Positions 23,905 through 44,037 of a stretch of 64,000 nt of DNA are shown piece by piece. How positions within the stretch are numbered: position 1 is the stretch's first letter; every line of letters starts with the position of its first letter. The translations under genes were made by a program, and so were the position numbers. Below the pieces are notes generated by a model that was given only the letters and a program-made list of their open reading frames with translations, made no database searches and had not been told where the DNA came from. Source of the stretch: Apostichopus japonicus (Eukaryota; Echinodermata; Holothuroidea; Aspidochirotida; Stichopodidae); the NCBI RefSeq assembly GCF_037975245.1, contig NC_092577.1, forward strand, positions 31,819,398-31,883,397, in the 5' to 3' direction.

Positions 23905-25884
23905 CAGGGGCGTATCCAGGATTTTTCAACCCGGGGGGCGCGAATTACTATAAAGCGGAGCGCCACCATTGGTTGGCGCGCAGCGTACAAGAAAATTTCT
24001 GGTTTTGATACCCCCTAAATCACCGGAAATGACACTTCTCGGGCTTGAAAATGACCAACCAGATGTACACTTTTGCCTGAGAACCAAGTATTTCCCAATA
24101 GTTTTTTTTCCATCCATAACCTTTTTGAAGATTGTCACCAGTCACACATCATGTTCGACCTCATCGCATTTCCTGTGGATCATTGCTTTTTGTAGGTGAT
24201 TCTACGTCGCGGCCCTCAATACCCGACAGCCCCACTTTTGAAGGTTTTAAGCCCATTTTTGTTCAGAATTTCAAACTTCACATTTCTCGTGATTAAACTC
24301 ACTTCAAAACATACCCATAATGTTGCCAAAATTTTCATCTATGGACAACCAATATAGAAAAACCTCCTTGAACCCCTAACTGACCGGTCAAAATGTCACG
24401 AGTAGAGGGAAGTATGATGAAAGAATGTTGGTCAAGAAATTTTCGAAAATTCAGACACAGTTAATTTATTGGTGAACAAATATTGAAACCTCCTATAACG
24501 GCTATTATAAAACTTCGTTGAAGGAAATGAAAAAAATACAAGATATTTCCGAAACCGAACACTACACACATAGGTCAAGGTGGCGGGGGGGGGGGGGCTA
24601 GCGAAATATTTCTTTCTGAAAATTCGGGCAATATGCTGAGAATTTTTCGGCACCTATACTGAAAGAAAAATATATTGCAATGATGTAGCTAAAGGAAATG
24701 CATATATAGTTTAAAAATTATCTCCTTGGTAATTAATATATAGTTCTAAGCTTGGCCGACTTATTCGCCATTACTAATGTAAAAGAGAATTTTGACATAG
24801 TTGGACCTCCATGCCTACTCTCCAACTACATGGGACAATTCGTTGTTTATATGAGCATCCCGCGGTATACTGCGCAACTTTCAGTGACCGTTCGGTACAT
24901 GATGACATGCGATGTAATAACCGATGCCTGCTTATATGGTATTGACATTAACATGTTGAACGCGCGCGGAGCGCGCGAAAATGTTGGTTATATTTTTCGG
25001 GCAAGTCGTTACAGCTCCCCAAATCAAATTGGGCTCCTTCGCCTTTGACTACACACATAGACAGTTTTCGAGGCTGTTCTGCCTGGAACGCCATTTTCAT
25101 GCTTACTGATATGATGTGATATCTGCTGTTTGCTTCACAAATTCGAACAGGCGCGTAGCGAATAATTGCCAAGGGAGGGGCGAAGCCTGTAGGCAAACTA
25201 TCTAAGCGTAGCGCCACCACGAGTTGGCGCGAAGCGTACAAGAAAATTTTGGCCGAAAATGCCTCCCAGATCGTTGGAAATGACACTTCCCATGCCTTTT
25301 AAGTTGCATCTAAGCATTTTCTAATTTGAAATTACTAGCGATATCATAAAAAAAAATATGCTCGGGGGGGGGGGCGGTGGTCGCCCCATTCTCGAAATGC
25401 GTCATGTTCCCCGGTCGAGTTCGAAACCAGCCACAGTTGGTTTCATAGCACAATTGTTTAAGGCGTCCATACACACACGCGCGTTATGATAGACCATATA
25501 TAGTATATATATATATATAGATACATTAGTGAGAGAGGAAAAATGGAAACGTCAAAAATGGAGTTGTCGGTGTAAGGGGTAGGGTGAGTCGCACGCCCCT
25601 TCCGAAATCCTCGATCCGTCACTGGCTACCCGGCCATGTGTATATAATAGGGTTCAGCGCTGTAATGATGTCACTGTTCCTCTTTCTCTTCCCGGTGTCT
25701 TGGCGTTTATCTTATACTCCCTCCTTTTCTCCTTTTTCTCTCCTTCTTTATCTTTTCCCTTCCTTCCTCTCCTCCTCCTCTTTTTTCCCCTCTTTTTTCC
25801 TTTTCCTTCTCTTTTTTTTCTCTCCTCTTTTTGTTACCCGGGGGGCGCGCGTCCCCAACGCCCCCCCCCCTGGATACGCGCCTG
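23905..25884 (-). mobile_element. hAT-like non-autonomous element, family 1 copy 1 (about 2.0 kb)
   Basis: Inverted ends CAGGGGCGTATCCAGG (23905) and CCTGGATACGCGCCTG (25884) bound about 1980 bp with no transposase-like reading frame. It is homologous in the opposite orientation to 39588-41692 and, in part, to 60440-61223. Inside, a module of about 90 bp (GGAGCGCCACCA, TTGGCGCG, GCGTACAAGAAAATT, GGAAATGACACTTC) occurs twice, near 23955-24045 and 25205-25300. A pyrimidine tract at about 25690-25835 lies near one end. The word CGCAT occurs at both borders and may be what remains of a target duplication. The CAGKGGCG-type ends suggest the hAT superfamily. Open frames inside are low-complexity and not believable. 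Confidence 0.75.
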
Positions 25885-26780
25885 CGCATGGCAAAATCCA
25901 TCGTCAGTTATTAGAAAAGCTTAACGCCCTGCATAAGTAATTGTTATCATGTTAGACACATAACTGTGTTACTTTACTGCAGTAGAAACGTGTAGATAAA
26001 AGTATAAATATATCATTGTAATTTTTCGTAATAAGTTCAACGTTTAACCGAATAGCTACCGAGAGCGTTTTTAGTAGTCCTATGCCAACCAATATTGTGA
26101 GGGTTAGAACAGTAGCGTGTCAGGATTTTAAGGGATAGGTAGAGGAGGGAAGTTCTCAATTTTCCAAGATTGATTTATAGGCAGGGGCATGAAACTTTCG
26201 ACCAGGAGCAGCGGTGGATCCAGGGTTTTACAATGGAGGAGGTGTGGCCATGGGGGAGCGTGGGAGTCTCCCCCCCCCCCAAAAAATGAAAGCTTAGATT
26301 TCAAACGATGCATTATGAGGGATACTTAGACCCCAAAAATTAGGTCTATATATAGGTCTAAACACAGGTTGTGTTAATTAATACTCGGATTTTGTGGGCA
26401 TACTTTCTGAATGTAAAATAATTCCCGACTGACAATGGAGATGGGGGAATGGCTCCTTAGTCCCCCAGTTTGCGCACGCCACAAGGATAGAAGGTTAGGC
26501 CCAAAATCATTTGCGCAGTGTAGTTGAGATTAATATCCAGTTACTGTGATACTCCAAACCTTTTATGAAATGATTTTTAAAATTGACGCACTGGTATATC
26601 ATCATTCCTGCTACATTAAAACTCTATCATGGTATTGTGATCCTTCAGCAACATTAACAAATCTGGATCAGAAAATGAGGATAAAGCCATATTGAAATGA
26701 CATCATACAACACTGAAAGATACTGTAAGCCTCGTATGATGCGTCCTCAGATTCACTTTAATGGGCGAAGGCTCTATATC
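25885..26780. other. Intergenic stretch with eroded MITE-like fragment
   Basis: Between about 26208 (AGCGGTGGATCCAGGG) and 26483 (TTTGCGCACGCCAC) lies a fragment whose ends resemble those of the GTGGATCC/GCGTA-type repeats. It contains a C-run at about 26270-26281. No target duplication is visible. The rest of the stretch shows nothing recognisable. Confidence 0.35.
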
Positions 26781-26784
26781 AGGG

Positions 26785-27322
26785 TTTCCCTAACTTTATC
26801 TCCCCCCCCCACGAACCCCCTGTGGATGTCAGAGCTGTCCACGAACCACCAACTTTACGAGACATGATGTGAGTCATTATTATTCTATAATACGCATAAC
26901 AGTGCTTCGTAAAAGATCAAGTTCATAATGTAATATTGTAATGAAACAAAAAAAGAGATGAACAAATATTTGCCCTTCCCCAAAAACGATGCCCGCCAGG
27001 TGCCCCCCAGATGCCATTTTTAGTGTTAAAAAAATACTCAAACGAAAAACTTTATCTCCCTCAGTTGAAAACATAAATATCGGACAGACTAAGTAAGCCC
27101 GAAAATTCTTGAACATAAAGTTACTTCAAGTTGCAAAATATAGCACCAGATTGCATCTGAGGACCCTTAATTAATAAAAAAAATTCTCAAAGGGAAGGGG
27201 GGGGACACCTCCTCCCCTTAGACCCCTCACCCAGGAAGGCATTCAAAAGTAAACATTGTGCCCCCCCCCCTAACTAAGTGCTGTGCTCCCCAAGATTGAA
27301 ATGACTGGCGACGCCACTGCCT
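26785..27322 (+). mobile_element. Diverged relative of the 360-385 bp hAT-like MITE
   Basis: The right part (about 27137-27322) aligns with the MITE copies at 29871 and 36469: GCACCAGATTGCATCTGAGG, then a CACCTCCTCCCCTTAGACCC block, and an end reading GGCGACGCCACTG. The left part is poorly conserved, so the left border is approximate. C-runs lie at about 26803-26811 and 27262-27272. Confidence 0.55.
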
Positions 27323-27888
27323 ATTATGGTCATCCTATTAACCATAGCGACTGTTGCCCATGTGAAAAAGAAAAAAAGAAGAATAACAAACTTAATGTTG
27401 CTGGGAATTGCCAGTCTTGGGGGCCACCAATGTTCACGCTTCTCTCTTCCATAACAACTATATTATTAACAAAACCTTAAGTGGAGCAACGCATTTATTA
27501 ACGTTTGTTCCAAGTCATCTGCATTTCAGTGTAACTACGACAGTAACAGACTCCATGAAGAATGGATCTATACTTATAAACAAACAAAAAACAGCTAGGT
27601 CTGCTGTAGTTCGGCTCGCGTATTGAAAATGGCCTAATATGGTGGCCTTTGAAAGGCTCCTACTACAAGCCCAAAGTAATGCCTGCATTACGTGCTATAA
27701 CAATTGCTCGTACTCCTAGCACCATTAATCAATAACAAAGGACGGTTTACCAGACTGGAGAAGGGGGGAAAAAAATGAAAATCCACCTTTTCGTTGTTGT
27801 TGCTATATGGTTCAATTTTGAAAAAGGTTTGCCAATTGAATTTACTCAGTCATTTGTGAAGACGCGATAAGCGTCAGCCGTCCGATAC

Positions 27889-28838
27889 GTGGTACATATA
27901 TAACAGCAAACGCAATGCACAATCAAAGTTGTGTGTTTCTAGAAACATGGTATACATAACAGCAAACGCAATGTACAATCAAACTTGTGTGTTTCTCCAT
28001 AGAAACATGGTACATAACAGTAAACGCAATGTACAATCAAAGATATGTGTTTCTAGAAACATGGTATACATAACAGCAAACGTAATGTACAATCAAAGAT
28101 ATGTGTTTCTAGAAACATGGTATACATAACAGCAAACGTAATGTACAATCAAAGATATGTGTTTCTAGAAACATGGTATACATAACAGCAAACGTAATGT
28201 ACAATCAAAGATATGTGTTTCTAGAAACATGGTATACATAACAGCAAACGCAATGCACAATCAAAGTTGTGTGTTTCTAGAAACATGGTATACATAACAG
28301 CAAACGCAATGTACAATCAAACTTGTGTGTTTCTAGAAACATGCATGGTATACATAACAGCAAACGCAATGTGCAATCACGCATATGTGTTTCTAGAAAC
28401 ATGGTATACATAACAGCAAACGCAATGTGCAATCAAACTTGTGTGTTTCTCCATAGAAACATGGTACATAACAGTAAACGCAATGTACAATCAAAGATAT
28501 GTGTTTCTAGAAACATAGTATACATAACAGCAAACGCAATGCACAATCAAAGTTGTGTGTTTTTAGAAACATGGTATACATAACAGCAAACGCAATGTAC
28601 AATCACGCATACGTGTTTCTAGAAACATGGTATACATAACAGCAAACGCAATGTGCAATCAAACTTGTGTGTTTCTCCATAGAAACATGGTACATAACAG
28701 TAAACGCAATGTACAATCAAAGATATGTGTTTCTAGAAACATAGTATACATAACAGCAAACGTAATGTACAATCAAAGATATGTGTTTCTCTATAGAAAC
28801 ATACATAACAGCAAACGCAATGCACAATTATAGTTGTA
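27889..28838. repeat. 56-bp tandem satellite with a TTCTAGAA palindrome in most units
   Basis: About 16 units repeat with a 56-bp period (for example CGTAATGTAC at 28081 and again 56 bp later). Each unit has ATAACAGCAAACG, AATGTACAATCAAAG and GTGTTTCTAGAAACATGGTA. Eleven units carry a perfect TGTTTCTAGAAACA palindrome; most others have a short insertion in its centre (TTTCTCCATAGAAAC). Long open frames across it are a by-product of the repeat. TTCnnGAA is the core of a heat-shock element, but that match may be accidental. Confidence 0.95.
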
Positions 28839-29061
28839 CGTTCTATAATCTGGTCAGATTTCATATTCATAAATCTCCATATAAAATATAATCAAATTAT
28901 GGCGACCAGAAATTCTGTTTCACCACCATGCTTGTGTGAATTCATCAGTTGATACATTTCGAGGTGAATTTGCGAAACATCTATACCATTTTCATAATGA
29001 TGTCTGGAAGTAAAATTTGGCGAAAACTATCTCTGTATGTCAAAGAGTAACCGACTACCAT

Positions 29062-29187
29062 TATTTCCCTCTGGTCTCACTATGTCTTATGGCACACTGT
29101 TTTAGCGGCTTTTCCTCCACCTCAGTTTCTATGGCAACAATATAGATGGAAAGCTCAGCTGCCGGAGTTGGTGCGTTCTCAGGATGT
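29062..29187 (+). pseudogene. Decayed copy of exon 1 of the four-TM gene
   Basis: In one frame the stretch reads SLCLMAHCFSG, then SVSMATI, a stop codon where the intact exon has Trp, then MESSAAGVGAFSGC followed by a GTATAAG donor. The intact gene at 32206-32427 reads ALCLSSHFLCG, AVSMATIWLESFAAGAGVFL and GS|GTAAGT. The DNA match is strongest over TTTCTATGGCAACAATAT. No copies of the other exons were found before the intact gene begins, so this is a partial tandem duplicate. Confidence 0.75.
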
Positions 29188-29862
29188 GTATAAGCACATG
29201 CATTCCTTGCTTCATTCCAAGTCTAACCTTTGGTTGCAATTTCAAGCAGCAAAGGAAGAGTAGTCGAAACGGTATCAACCATTAGCCATGCCATTTGATT
29301 TACTTGGAACCTTTGCTGATTCAATTTTAAACTATACTAAGTCCTTTACGGGTGTGACATCAGCGATGTATGGTTGCTGTTCTTTTTTAGTTCCATTTTT
29401 CCAGAGATAACTATTGTAGAGAAGCCTATCCATAGGCTCGCTTCATCTAGGCATCTTCTTGATGCCAAAGACAAGGGAACTATTATTATCAACTGGATAG
29501 GACATCACCCCCAAACATAAGCCTATGCCATGTGGATTGCTAACTTGTCACAAGATAAAAAATATGGAAAAAAAGCATCTCATACATCACATATCAATCA
29601 TTCACCTCAGTTCAAACATAAAGATGCTTTCAGTTCTCTGTCCAAAGCCAAAAATTGTAAACTTGTTAGAATTATAGAGGTAACCAAGTTTACGATTTAG
29701 AAATATTTATCATTCAACGCTTGTAGAAAGACGTTATAGGTTTCTGAATATGAGGACGCTGTTGAAGAACTTACGCTAGCGGTAATACCTGCTTGTTTTG
29801 TCTGTCTAAATATGACTATATACCGTATAGGAATGACAGTCAGTTGTTGGGCGTTATCATTT
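29188..29862. other. Intergenic stretch, nothing certain
   Basis: This lies between the decayed exon and a MITE. The frame reading LWQQYRWKAQLPELVRSQDV across the pseudo-exon continues for some codons before stops, but it matches nothing I recognise. Confidence 0.3.
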
Positions 29863-29870
29863 GTTATTGG

Positions 29871-30230
29871 CAAGGGCGTAGGAACCGGGGGGCTGGGGGG
29901 CGCCAGTGAAAAATATGGGGGGCGGAAGTATCGTTCCGTCCCCCCCCCCCCCGCTCCGCAAGTCAGAAAACCCCTTTTTCATTTCCAAATGAGAAAAAAA
30001 ATCTCATTTGAAGCACCAAATTACATCTAAGGTCAGGTGAAAATGTAAAATTCTTTACAAAATGGAGTGGGTGTTGAAGTGTGCTATATTGCACCAAATT
30101 GCATCTGAGGCCACCTGGAAATGCAAAAAAAATCCAAAGGGGAGGGGGACACCCCCTCCCCTTAGACCCCTCCCCCAGGCCGGCCATCAGTCTTCAGCCC
30201 CCCACACAAAAGTACCTTCCTACGCCACTG
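29871..30230 (+). mobile_element. hAT-like MITE, family 2 copy 1, with 8-bp target duplication
   Basis: The element is 360 bp. Ends are CAAGGGCGTAGGAA and TTCCTACGCCACTG (14-bp inverted ends with two mismatches). It is flanked by GTTATTGG at 29863-29870 and again at 30231-30238, an exact 8-bp duplication as expected for hAT transposition. The body has a G-run, a C-run and the words GCACCAAATTGCATCTGAGG and CCCTCCCCTTAGACCCCTCC. It has no coding capacity. Confidence 0.9.
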
Positions 30231-30238
30231 GTTATTGG

Positions 30239-31240
30239 TAAGGTCTTCTCTATAGTGACTTGAATATACCTATGACACCGGTCACCACCAGGGTGATGAA
30301 ATAACATAACCATCCCTATCAGGACGTAACCACATTTATTTCTACCGTGGGAAGGTTAAGGGAGGGGGGTTGAAATGTTAAGCCGTCCAGGGGAGAGGTC
30401 TAAGGCTATAAGAAGTGTCCCCTCCTCTTCGAGAAAAGTAGGTGAAATGGAGGGTGCTTAGTACATGTGGTTGCGCCCCTACACCTATATATGCGACAGT
30501 AGGGAACGGTTCACACTACAGACGCATGTAGGTTCTATTTGTATGGAACTGTATCATGCGTTTTATAAGTCAACGCAAACCTTGATCCTAAAGTTTCTTG
30601 TGAAAAGGAATATACTGCTCATGATTATTATTTCCTTCTCATTTTATTTGATGGACTGAAGCGTCACACCCCCACCCCAGATCCTGATTGATAACATATC
30701 AAAAATGGTGCTCCATTTTGGCACTTTTCCTGAAGGATTGATATATACTCTAAGAGGAGTATGCCACCTTCAAAGTCCGTAACAACTACGGTTACATTCG
30801 GTTAGATTCGTCCAACACGGCAGCGTACAGAAACGTTGGGCTCAAAGCCGAAGCCAAAGTGAATTAATCAGGTCACATATTCGGAGTCTATGCATGATGT
30901 AAGTTCTTCACTACTGCCTTCATTATATTTCGAGAAACATTTCATACTGTGGTTTCGATATTGCATTAGCACCACACTGCACGTTTATGTTATACGGTAG
31001 CCTTGGCACACACAGACGTATATATCAACGTAGCTTGTAATTGAAGTAATACAAATAGTTAAGTTTAACTGCATTTCAAAAGTTTGTGTATAAATATTAG
31101 GACTTTGGCATCATTGATATTCATCGTCGGTACTTCTTCACCGTGAACTGATGTTGCCAACTTGCCACTAACGGTTATAAGTCGACGACGTTAAAAGTAT
31201 GGCTTTGAGTAGCTCGGTAGTTCAATAGTTCGGTACCATT
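30239..31240. other. Intergenic stretch upstream of the U2-like repeats
   Basis: I see no gene, RNA or repeat that I can support here apart from a few short purine-rich tracts. Confidence 0.4.
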
Positions 31241-31244
31241 CCCA

Positions 31245-31440
31245 AACTTCTTTTCGGCCTTTTGGTTAAGATCATGTGTAGTATATGTTCCCTTTCGATG
31301 GTAATCGTGATGCACTGCACCCGACGATGATCACACTCACAGTCTCGATGTATGCATGGCACTGGGGTTGAGAGCGGATCAGTCGTCCGGTAGTTTGGTT
31401 TTCGTGCCCAGGTTCTTTCCTGGGCGACTTTTCTTGAACA
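31245..31440 (+). ncRNA. U2 snRNA-derived repeat, unit 1 (pseudogene or snRNA-derived SINE)
   Basis: CTTCTTTTCGGCCTTTTGG, then TTAAGATCATGTGTAGTATA and TGTTC, follow the 5' domain of U2 snRNA with a few changes. The branch-site-pairing GTAGTA is kept. After this about 45-nt block the sequence leaves U2: stem-loop IIa and a normal Sm site are not visible. The 3' part has TTTGGTTTTCG followed by a strong hairpin (GCCCAGG, loop TTCTTT, CCTGGGC). The second unit begins 195 bp later. Confidence 0.6.
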
Positions 31441-31630
31441 GTATCTTCTCGGCCTTTTGGCTAAGATCATGTGTAGTATATGTTCCCTTTCGATTGGAAT
31501 GATGATACACACCTGACGATGATCACACAGTCACAGTCTCGTTGCTATGGGACTGGGGTTGCGAGCGGATCAGTCGTTCGGTTGTTTGGTTTTTCGTGCC
31601 AAGGTACTTTCCTGGGTGACTTTTCTTTAA
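31441..31630 (+). ncRNA. U2 snRNA-derived repeat, unit 2
   Basis: This unit is closer to U2: CTTCTCGGCCTTTTGG, CTAAGATCATGTGTAGTAT, ATGTTC, with about two differences over 43 nt from the conserved U2 5' end. The rest matches unit 1 (CGATGATCACAC, CACAGTCTCG, GAGCGGATCAGTCGT, TTTGGTTTTTCGTGCC) with many substitutions, so both come from one U2-headed ancestor. Because the U2 body is missing it is unlikely to act in the spliceosome. It could be a snRNA-derived SINE, a truncated pseudogene pair or a distinct small RNA. Confidence 0.6.
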
Positions 31631-32205
31631 AGGTACCTTTGCCAAGCTGACAGGGTTTCCTACACATCCAAACAAGTTGTAACTGCCATTTAAATCCCCA
31701 TTTCATACGTTTATAGAACCGGTAGTTGTTAAGGGGTCCCAAGTCTTTGTTTAGAGGCCGGTGCATGCTAAAGATCCAACCTATTTCTTTTCATTTACGT
31801 TCAGTTACGGATTTGAAGTTCATGGCAATTAAATTGTTTTGTTGTTGTTGAGAGAATGGGTTGTAATAGTTCACTTCTATGTAAATGGACCGAAAATCTC
31901 ATTTATTTTTTTAAACCAGACTGTAAAGCAGTTTGTATTTGTGTTGCCACTGTAGTTTTTCCTTAAGTTTACGCAGTGAAGCGTGAGACTCGATAATTAA
32001 AAGTTAACTGTGGTATACGTAAATTTCCATGTCACATCTATATATATTGTGGGGTCGAAGTGATAAGTTGTCTTCCCGTCAGCATCATCATATCTGCCAC
32101 AGTTACTGTTTTAGTTTGGCTGACTTTTTTGGCTTTGATTTAATTACTAAACACCACACAAGTATAAAGCAGTTTTTTTGTTTAATTTGTTGTATAGTTT
32201 CCATA

Positions 32206-39106
<6,901 letters not shown>

Positions 39107-39143
39107 ATCTGGTAAAGTGTATATATAACACATGCACTCTTAT

Positions 39144-39188
39144 AGTTGTCTGATGATCGCTCAACGCGTGAAACTCTGAGTAACAACT
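39144..39188 (+). ncRNA. Predicted hammerhead ribozyme (type I layout, short stem III)
   Basis: Elements in order: stem I left strand AGTTGT (39144-39149), CTGATGA (39150-39156), stem II CGC/GCG with loop TCAAC and a T-T mismatch at its base (39157-39169), GAAA (39170-39173, its last A being the first base of stem III), stem III ACT/AGT with loop CTG, the cleavage triplet GTA (39180-39182), and stem I right strand ACAACT (39183-39188). Stem I pairs perfectly, and T39143 with A39189 can extend it to 7 bp. All conserved core residues of the hammerhead fold are present. Weak points are the U-U pair at the base of stem II and the tiny stem III, although short stems III are known from retroelement hammerheads. 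It lies 38 nt after the stop of the four-TM gene, on the same strand. Flanking ACTAGTGTTC and ACTAGTCTCAAC are shared with the copy at 19343-19412. Confidence 0.7.
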
Positions 39189-39223
39189 ACTAGTGTTCTA
39201 CTAGTCTCAACACCTAAGACACT

Positions 39224-41692
<2,469 letters not shown>

Positions 41693-41749
41693 ATATATAT
41701 ATATATTAAAGTTAACTATAAGCATTAGAAAATAAGAGGTATTATTTTC

Positions 41750-42080
41750 TTCTCACGTTTGAAGACACCCGATGGTAGTCGGAAAAATCACATCACACCT
41801 CTATAGTCCGGTGGTATGAATTTTACAATAATGAGACCATTGGGCATATTCTATGGAATTGCCGTGTTTACCTCAAATTTTCTTCTTGACTGTTGAGTCG
41901 TTAATTTTTGGTAGACTATTGTCCAGGGAAGATCTTTGTTTTGGTAAACTTTCTGTAAATTCTTACAATCCTTACAAAATCTTTTCTAAATGCACTGTAA
42001 ATATCATATTTTCTCTTGTAAAATTAAACAGCAAAAACCCAGATTGTGCATATAGGCCTATATGTATATGTTAAAAATCT
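41750..42080 (+). mobile_element. Possible LINE remnant
   Basis: The frame near 41815 reads YEFYNNETIGHILWNCRVY, reminiscent of the Cys/His ending of some LINE ORF2 proteins (ETxxHLFxxC). The rest is not recognisable, so this is only a suggestion. Confidence 0.25.
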
Positions 42081-42530
42081 AAACTTTTCCTTAAGATTGA
42101 AAAAGTCGATTGCGATAAAGCCCAATTAAAGCCCTTTAAGGGTTGCTCGTATATATATATATATATATCAGGTGTTACCAGTTTAACAATAATTGTTTTT
42201 TCGTCGTTTTCTTATCTTTGCTTCTTTTTGACTGTGCCTGTTAAGATCTGCAACCATTTTTTAAGCTTGTCGATTTTGTTCCTATTACATGTAATGTGAT
42301 GCATTGAACAGCGCTGTAATTTTTTGTATCAAGTTGAAAAAGCGAGACGGATAACCAAAACAAGGCATACGTTTGTTTGTGGGGTTTAAGGGTAGTAATA
42401 TAATAAATGAGGAGCTAGGGACGGGTTGGCGAGATTTGTTTACTGTACATGACTCGAACGCATCCGAAATATATACACAGTTTTATATCTATGAAACGTT
42501 AATTGAAGTGTAACATAATCAAGAGATCCT

Positions 42531-42777
<247 letters not shown>

Positions 42778-42959
42778 ACGGTAATTTCGCAGGACTTGGC
42801 AAAACAAACGTTCTTATTAAAGGTCAAAGGTTAATGCAATGTATGCATTTTACAATGGTCTTCCAGACTTTCCGACCTCCAGCTTTCAGTTCATTCTACA
42901 ACGTGCTTTATTGACACTTTAAAGAAGTCATTTTGAACGGTTCCTCACTCTCTAATAAA

Positions 42960-43430
42960 AGTTAGTTAAACTCAAATACACACAAGTGTGGTGTAACCCT
43001 ATGGAATGCACTGCCCAGTGAAATGACAAGTAAAAAAACAACAAATATTTCATTCCTTCATTTCGTCTCTTCAGAAGTATCTTCTTAGTTCATTGGCCGC
43101 TTACAATTAATTGCATTTTGATTATCATTTGGAGAGTTTGCTTCGTCCTGCTTTTGTGTTTCCTTTCTCTCTATCCTTCTCCGTGTTTTTTCTTCTTCTA
43201 TTGTTTCTACATTACCATTTATTTCTCTCCTGAAGGAGTCAGACTCGAAAAGCTCTGCTTATTTCTGACTCCCCTATCCATTAATTACCTAAAAAAAAGG
43301 TTTATTTTGTTCGTCTCAAAAAACAAAAAAAAACAAAAGGTAATGTATCCTTTATTGTATTGATGTATCTGTGGTTTTTATTATGTTTGGTAGAAATAAA
43401 TTGGATTGAAGTGAAATTGAATTGACATAT
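42960..43430 (+). mobile_element. 3' remnant of a LINE (CR1/L2-like)
   Basis: GVTLWNALPSEMTS followed by a Ser-rich stretch matches the common LINE C-terminal block G-x-x-LWNSLP. The stretch ends in AAATAAATTGGATTGAAGTG and AAATTGAATTGAC, resembling the ATTGAA-type tails of such elements. Only a fragment survives. Confidence 0.45.
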
Positions 43431-43695
43431 GCCTTTGAGTTCGATCTGTGGTGTAGTCCTTATCCTCCGATAGTATACGTGATTTCAATGTTAATTTAAT
43501 CGGATTTCGCCAGAAATGATATTTATAACTTGTCAAAGTCGTGAGTCATAACAGTCGATTTCAACAATGAAAAAATTTCCATACCCATTCTCGCATGCCT
43601 ATACAAATTTAACAGCAGCTATGATAAGTTCAGCAAATCTGTTGAAATTGGGTTCGAAAAAAAACGGCTATCATCTGACTTCCAGGTCTGGCTTC

Positions 43696-43750
43696 GTCAC
43701 GTGGTGTTTCGTTGTTAGCCAGTCTGGCTAACAACAAAACACCACGTGAC
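43696..43750. repeat. Near-perfect 27-bp inverted repeat
   Basis: The arm at 43696-43722 starts GTCACGTGGTGTTT and ends TTGTTAGCCAG. It is followed after one base by its reverse complement at 43724-43750, with a single mismatch. A CACGTG E-box-like word lies in each arm. Confidence 0.92.
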
Positions 43751-44037
43751 CATATACTAAGGTCAGGAAAGGTAACCTCAGTCTCGGAGATTGGAAACAT
43801 TGCGCAGAATTATTATGTCAGTAACTTATAAAAACGTGCACGCGACGTATTACTATATGCAAACTTTGTCATAGTGATGAGAAGGTAAATTAGATATTCC
43901 GGCAAACCACAAACTCTTTTAAGTTTATCACTGATTAACCTTAGCCTATATTCGCAACAAGACCGCCATCGCAAGAAGTTCAGATTTACGAATATTTCAA
44001 AGATGACTGGAAAATAGAAAATGACTGAAAAGTCTCA

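Noticed and set aside
27929-28833. Repeated NMVYITANAM peptide frames
   Set aside because: They arise from the 56-bp satellite; the period is not a multiple of three, so the frame is not preserved as a repeat protein.
27889-28838. CRISPR-like array
   Set aside because: The whole unit repeats, with no unique spacers, and the setting is a eukaryotic genome.
31441-31630. Functional U2 snRNA gene
   Set aside because: Only the 5' domain matches; stem-loop IIa and the normal Sm-site region are missing.
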